Source of the DNA: Sanderia malayensis
Taxonomy: Eukaryota; Cnidaria; Scyphozoa; Semaeostomeae; Pelagiidae
Assembly (NCBI GenBank): GCA_013076295.1
Contig: RQOL01000618.1
Span: 2,728,001 to 2,792,000 of the forward strand
Length of the DNA stretch: 64,000 nt
Direction: 5' to 3'
A model generated the notes under the pieces. The model had not been told where the DNA came from and did no database searches. It worked only from the letters and a program-made list of their open reading frames with translations. A program made the position numbers and the translations under genes. Of the stretch, positions 58,801 to 64,000 are shown in pieces (the stretch's first letter is position 1; each line of letters begins with the position of its first letter).

Positions 58801-61800
58801 CGTTCTTTCTTTTAACTTGCCACTCAATTGCTATGCCACGCTGGCCAAAAACAGAACAACGTAGATTGCCGTTCAAGGAGATGAGTGGGGTGACAATTTT
58901 ATTCTTTATAACAGCATCTGGTCGTATAGCTAAAATAAAAAAAATAAAAATCCAGATTCTTGCTATTCAGACTATCTTAATCTTTGCCATCATTGCTATT
59001 ATTATTAAATGTTGTTCACCTTTGTTGCAACCGAGAAATGCTGCTCTGACACAAGCATAACTTTTTCCAGGTGAAGCAATCGGGAAGACCTTTACATAAC
59101 GTGCCTGGACTAATTTCACAAAACTATTCTTTCTCTTCAATAAAGGGCGCGGATTGCCAGGAAAAACCTGAAAAATAACAACCAGAAAAATAACAACTGA
59201 TTTTGCCTCGCTGTCTCATTTCAATGCGAGGGTGAAAATTAAATTGAATTGACATCTGACCTTAATTACGTTGTTCTCTGTGTAATCATAATATGTTACA
59301 TTATCATAGCTGAATTGAATGGTGAAATTGTCGAAGCCAGGTTCTGTTCCGGACGGAAAACCAAGAGTAGCTATTGTAGAGATGGTGCGCATGCTACCAA
59401 GATCTATTCTAACCCACTGACCAGGCCGTGTAGCCCTCGAGCACCATGCAGTCATTGGATTATTGAGTTGAATATGGTTGCTTCTCAGATTTTTCAATGT
59501 CCTTCGATCTTGTGGCGAGTATATCGATTGAAAATTCAAGTTTTCCAAGCAGTTTTTTTCTGAAAATTACAAAACAGATCTCTCGTAACAATATTGTTCT
59601 TTATTGCAATCAACAATATCAAGAAAGAATAAACTAAGAATCTGCGTTTTCCTAAAAATATTCCTGTTTCTATAAAACAGGGAGGTGGTAAGTACCAATT
59701 ATTATGATATGACTGGTTGTGTGATAATAAGATGAAACGTACCACAGTTGCTTTCGTCACTTCCGTCAGTACAGTCTTTGAAGCCATCGCATTGCGCATG
59801 AGCACTAACACATTGGCCATTGTTGCATTGAAATTGCGAACAAAGGCTTACTAGAAATGCAAATATGAAAGTAATAAACTCAAACTCAAACAGGCTTGAA
59901 TAGCTTACAATCAACCAGATGGTATTGTATCAAATTAATAAGACTTTACTATGATTATCAAGATACCTTTGGTATTATTGTTAACTGTGTTGCAATTTGC
60001 TGCGGAACAACAACAAGTGTATAGGCCAGCAGTCTGCGCTTTCCCAACACATTCACGTCCATTCTGGGAACAATTTCTAATGCAACCCTGTCTTATGATA
60101 GATATAACACCTGATACGTTGGACCATGTTGCTGCGCAGTGGTCGCATTTGATTGCGGAGGGTGTGGCGTGTGCTGACAGTCTTTGTATGCAATCCACAG
60201 AAGAGCCTGGAAGATTGATTAAATCGATAATAAACAATGTGCGTCACTTTATTCGAGTATGCGTTGAACTCAGGCAACATACATGATGGCAAAGGCTCTA
60301 TTGAGCCCCGGGAAGGGAAGGGATTAACATTCGGAGAGGATGCTTAATAGAGCTTTTAAGGTATTTAACTATACACACAGTATAGAAACTACACTTCATG
60401 AATAGTCTGTCTGATGAATGCGTGAGCATGAAACTCAGAGTTAAGGGGAACTTTTCTTTTCTCTAAGCGAAGCCTCTACTGTACTATTGTTCTGTACTTG
60501 TGTATATCAAGCATTATAATACCAGAATAGGCATATTCATCTAAAGTTACATGTAAGTAAATATACAAAGACATATTGAACATACCCGTTGTGGTACAAT
60601 TATATTCATCACTAGCATCAGGGCAATCATTGATACCATCGCAAACTGATGTTTTCTTTATACACGAGTGTCTTGTGGTATTTTTACACAGGAAATGGTC
60701 AGCTGGACACGTTCGAACTGAGCTGCCTAAAATGTCAATACATTATTATAAGAAGAAAAAGAAAATTAATTATTTTATGCAAGCTAATGAGAGTTAGAGT
60801 TACCAAAACAGGCAACTCGGTCGATGAATTTACGAACAACTTACAATTAAATTCATCACTTCCATCGACACAATCGTTTTCGCCATCACAACGCCATCCA
60901 GGCAAAATGCATTTGCCATTACCGCACGTAAATTCAGTAGAAAGGCATGTAACTAAAATCAAAATGAATTATCATTATTTCAAATGTCCCAATTCTGCAA
61001 AGCTGATTGTCTCCCTCCATAGCGAAAAATATACAAATCGCCCAAACAGGCCCGCCAACCTAACGCATTCAGTCGCATCCGTCTCAAAAGAAAAATCAAT
61101 TGTGAAAGATATATACCAGTGCCACAGTTTGATTCATCGCTTCCATCTTGGCAATCCTTGTCACCATCGCAGAGAAATGTTCTTGGCAGACAGCGTCCAT
61201 TACCGCAACGAAATTGTCTAGCTTGACATGTTTTAGGTGCAGCTAAATGAGATTGCAAAGAACACACAATATCAGAGATAGGAAAGTAACACACAGTTGT
61301 GTATGTTGTTAGTAGTAATAGAAGGCTACATTCCATTAAGGTAAAGAAAGTTCCTTCTTCAAAGGATATCATCGCATCGAGTCAATCGCAGTGATCAGAA
61401 AATATCATGGTTTTCAGATGATAGTTCTATGCCATTTGTGCGGTTGTTAAACATGAATATGAATAAATGCTTACTTGAACAATTTACTTCATCACTTCCA
61501 TCAGAACAATCTTTATCCCCATCACATCGCCATGTTCTCATTATGCATCTCCCATCTGATTTGCACTGGAATTGATTTGTTCTGCAGGCTAAAAAGGCAA
61601 ATCAAACGATTTCACCAAAACGTTTATTCAAAGGTGGCGTGAACAGTACAACTCCCAATGCAACTTACTTTTGCTACAATTCTTCTCGTCGCTTCTATCG
61701 CCACAATCATCGTCTCCATCGCATAAATACATCGGCGAGATACATTTACCATTCGCACACTGCGCATGCTCTGCTGGGCACTCATTTTTCTTATCATCTA

Positions 61801-62195
61801 AAACATAAAAATCCGCGCACTCTTGAGCATCGCAGAGTCACAGGCATCAGTGTCTTGCTTGGACCTACTTGTCCATAACTGTCTCTTATATACCTCAGTT
61901 GATGTCGAAGAAAGAAATATAAGAAGTAACTAAAAATGGATCTCACCACAACCCAGCTCATCACTTCGGTCTGCGCAGTCTCCGTCTCCATCGCAACGCC
62001 AGTTACTATGAATACAGCGTCCACTGCTCTTACACGCGAATTGATTTGCATTGCATGATGAGTTGAGTTTGGCGCAATTCAGCTCTTCACTTCCATCATC
62101 ACAGTCGTGTTCTCCATCACACTTCCACGAAGCAGGAACACATTTCTTACCATCTTTACACAAGAAACCGCCTCTATCGCACAGTAGTGATTCAA
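55868..62195 (-). CDS. Transmembrane receptor: 8 LDLa, Ly6-like, discoidin, Ig-like, 3 FN3 (5' end missing)
   Basis: Sixteen 3' exons give 1144 residues: 61947-62195, 61669-61797, 61475-61588, 61117-61242, 60841-60952, 60586-60722, 59967-60206, 59743-59850, 59261-59559, 59020-59167, 58537-58929, 58069-58371, 57876-57946, 56884-57133, 56330-56800, 55868-56154. Phases agree, mostly phase 1 at module borders. Seven LDLa modules come first (CDGxxDCxDGSDExxC patterns), then a ten-Cys module ending [11 protein letters not shown] like a Ly6/uPAR fold. An eighth LDLa follows, then an F5/8 type C (discoidin) domain over two exons ([18 protein letters not shown] ... RAAFLGC), an Ig-like domain and three FN3 domains. 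A Thr/Ser-rich stalk, a membrane span ([20 protein letters not shown]) and a tail of about 62 residues end it. The tail has no kinase or phosphatase. The first exon here starts in phase 1, so a signal-peptide exon lies upstream, perhaps outside the window. Cell-surface binding is likely; the ligand is unknown. Confidence 0.9.
57355..57771. mobile_element. Harbinger-like MITE, 417 bp, with TAA target duplication
   Basis: Near-perfect inverted repeats of about 37 bp begin GGCCTGGTTCAGACGTCGAG at both ends, flanked by TAA (57352-57354 and 57772-57774). A 3-bp TAA duplication and GGCC-type ends suit PIF/Harbinger. The interior is GC-rich beside its AT-rich host and repeats GGCTCGRC and CACGGCA blocks. 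It sits in an intron inside an FN3 domain. Confidence 0.85.
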
Positions 62196-63094
62196 CTGCA
62201 AAATAAATACCATGACGTCACATTCTGATATTCCATCCCATCATGCAACATTCGCATCTACTTATTTACAAATATTTCAAGCCACTATATCAACAACGAA
62301 AACAACTCAATTATGCAGCCGATTGTAGAGGACTGCGGTCGATATGGTCTTGTGAACATTTTGTCTGGCATAAGTCTGGCATGGGTATTCCTAAAGGATG
62401 GTCCTTGAATTAATCAGCCTGTGGCTACAAAATCAAATTCATGACATTTAAGTCCAGAAATTTAAACCCACCACGATTCGGACTCTTTCCCTGAGAAAAT
62501 AAGAACCTGTTACACAATCCCAAAAGCCAAATAAATGAAGCAAATGTTTTGCTTTGAAATGTTTGAACCGTAGGTATATTTCACAAATAAAAGATTAAAT
62601 GCTTTTTCTGGTTTTCAGTATCCTTGGAGACACCGAAATTCCCACAGTTTTAACAAAAGAATTTCATCAATTAGTAGTAATATTTTCACAAATTGGGGCT
62701 GAATAATATCTTTATGTATATGTACTAAATCAACAGCTTAACCAGCTGGTTGTCAGAGGTTTCTCTTATTGGACCCAAGAATCATTGAACAAAAATAAAT
62801 AGAACACGTACAAAGAAAGGGACCAAGATTCTCCGTGAAAAAGAAACTGCAACTTTGGTTTCAACTGTGGTTTGTAAACTGAAGTTGTCGAAGCTTATTC
62901 AATTTGGAATCGAGAGATCAAAGAGCTATTTCTTGTCAATAAGATAAAAATAGGCGAGTAAGATGAGAATTGCAATGGATGTGAATTTGTCTTGATCTGT
63001 TCATTCAATACACTTTCTATCTATTCTCACTTCAAATACAATATACTCAATCATATTGGGGCCATTCAATAATTACGTCATGCAAGGGGATGGG

Positions 63095-63225
63095 TGGTTC
63101 TTAGCAAGTTTCTTAACACTCAAACCTAATTTTCCTTATCGTCCTTCTCTTTATGTTTTGTCACTACCAAACATGAATTGGATAGAGAAGCAAAAGGAAA
63201 TGCAAATTCCATCGCAAACAAATGA
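63095..63225 (-). mobile_element. Partial reverse copy of the 42418-42787 element
   Basis: Read on the minus strand, GTTTGCGATGGAATTTGCAT, TTTTGCTTCTCTA, TGTTTGGTAGTGACAAAA and GTGTTAAGAAACTTGCTAAG follow the order of the 42570-42715 segment, with scattered differences. The TA-flanked ends are not present, so this is a fragment. Confidence 0.7.
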
Positions 63226-63469
63226 TTTATAATTGCAATGAACATTTGCTATCTCACCCCACCCACATCAAACTATTCAATTTTGAACTATTTTTAACAC
63301 GCCAGGTAAATACCTATGCGTACAAATTGGCCCTGTACAGTGGCCGTGTACAAATAGGTAGATTACGTTTACGTTATGTAAGGTAGATGATCAGAAAACT
63401 TGTAGCTACAACAAATCTGAAGTTGAAATATAAGCGAAAAAGAAAATTTGTGCGCATCCGTAATCAGCG

Positions 63470-63510
63470 TTACGTGCGGTAATGGCAAATGCATTTTGCC
63501 TGGATGGCGT
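63470..63510 (+). repeat. 41-bp exact inverted copy of an LDLa exon segment
   Basis: TTACGTGCGGTAATGGCAAA and the next 21 bases are identical to the complement of 60891-60931, inside the sixth LDLa exon. In frame it would read [13 protein letters not shown] before diverging. The sequences on both sides are unrelated, so it is a captured fragment, not a second gene. Confidence 0.85.
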
Positions 63511-64000
63511 CTTGTTTTTAGAAGTTCTGGAGGCATCCGTAGTATTTGTATAGTGTCAATTCATTCAATTGATAAAACGTGGAATCCTACTAATTAGCAC
63601 CTTCTGATCACTTTGAGACAACTTTCAGCTCAAAAGGATAAATTGTTCCAAGGTTTGGGTCTCCGTCTTGGAAGTGCCGCAACCAGTGATCAACTTACCA
63701 TTTATGGTAGACGACAAGTTTCTTAGCAAGTTTCTTATTTATGATTACCATTCTCCATAACTGTGCAGGATACATATATCAATATCATTGTTACAAAATT
63801 GAGTTAAAAAATTTGAATAAATTATTCTTAACAGATTTTTGTTGTGCTTCGTGAGAGAGCTTAGATGAACAAAACATCTTAATCCTCATGGCGCTTGAGG
63901 TTGGCTTTCTTCTTACATTATACTACTCTTTAAAATTTAGTGAACTTGAGCCTCTATAACTGTATTCACAACTAAATTCAAATGGCATGCACAGGAAACT

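Larger units (their letters stand above)
62196..64000. other. Upstream region of the LDLa receptor; 5' exon not found
   Basis: I searched the minus strand for a signal-peptide exon ending in phase 1 and found none I could defend. The region contains a partial reverse copy of the 42418 element and a 41-bp inverted copy of an LDLa exon. Otherwise it is AT-rich with nothing recognised. Confidence 0.4.

Overview
The window is nuclear DNA from an animal. It is AT-rich and packed with multi-exon genes whose introns are mostly 60-400 bp with GT-AG borders. The gene set is metazoan: a two-domain receptor tyrosine phosphatase, an LDLa/discoidin/Ig/FN3 membrane protein, ZRANB2 and hydroxypyruvate isomerase. 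Many short inverted-repeat elements lie between genes and in introns. An intron-rich, short-intron invertebrate fits; I cannot place the phylum.

Layout. 1-3.4 kb: a TACCGTA-ended element, a decayed RecQ-like helicase split by an inverted-repeat element whose removal restores its frame, and a small minisatellite. 3.4-5.4 kb (+): a complete ten-exon ZRANB2. 6.3-8.8 kb (-): a complete nine-exon hydroxypyruvate isomerase, convergent with ZRANB2. 10.0-12.2 kb (+): an acidic, low-complexity protein built round a repeated SYSIEFLNE-like motif. 15.1-33.8 kb (+): a giant relative of that gene. It has an N-terminal region like its neighbour, thirteen tandem copies of a 1113-bp (371-residue) unit, then across one intron thirteen copies of a 60-bp (20-residue) unit and a tail with four FAITG motifs. 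Ten single-base losses in copies 5-9 break the frame. Putting back ten bases makes the whole first exon exactly in frame, which predicts about 6,157 residues.

34.4-38.0 kb: a 3.5-kb fold-back element with 1.5-kb arms about a palindromic minisatellite. 38.4-43.2 kb (-): a ten-exon coiled-coil gene of unknown identity whose introns hold several mobile elements. 43.2-44.2 kb: a composite repeat that combines telomere-like CCCTAA blocks with a tRNA-like head; a shorter copy lies in the coiled-coil gene.

44.8-53.7 kb (-): a complete 26-exon receptor protein tyrosine phosphatase (signal peptide, 3 Ig, 4 FN3, transmembrane segment, active D1, degenerate D2). 55.9-62.2 kb (-): the 3' sixteen exons of a transmembrane protein with 8 LDLa modules, a Ly6-like module, discoidin, Ig-like, 3 FN3 and a short tail; its first exon was not found. 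The two receptors lie head to tail 2.1 kb apart, which suggests but does not show a shared adhesion or signalling role.

The least familiar content is the pair of neighbouring acidic repeat-protein genes at 10-34 kb. I recognise no known family in them and propose they are a lineage-specific tandem family.
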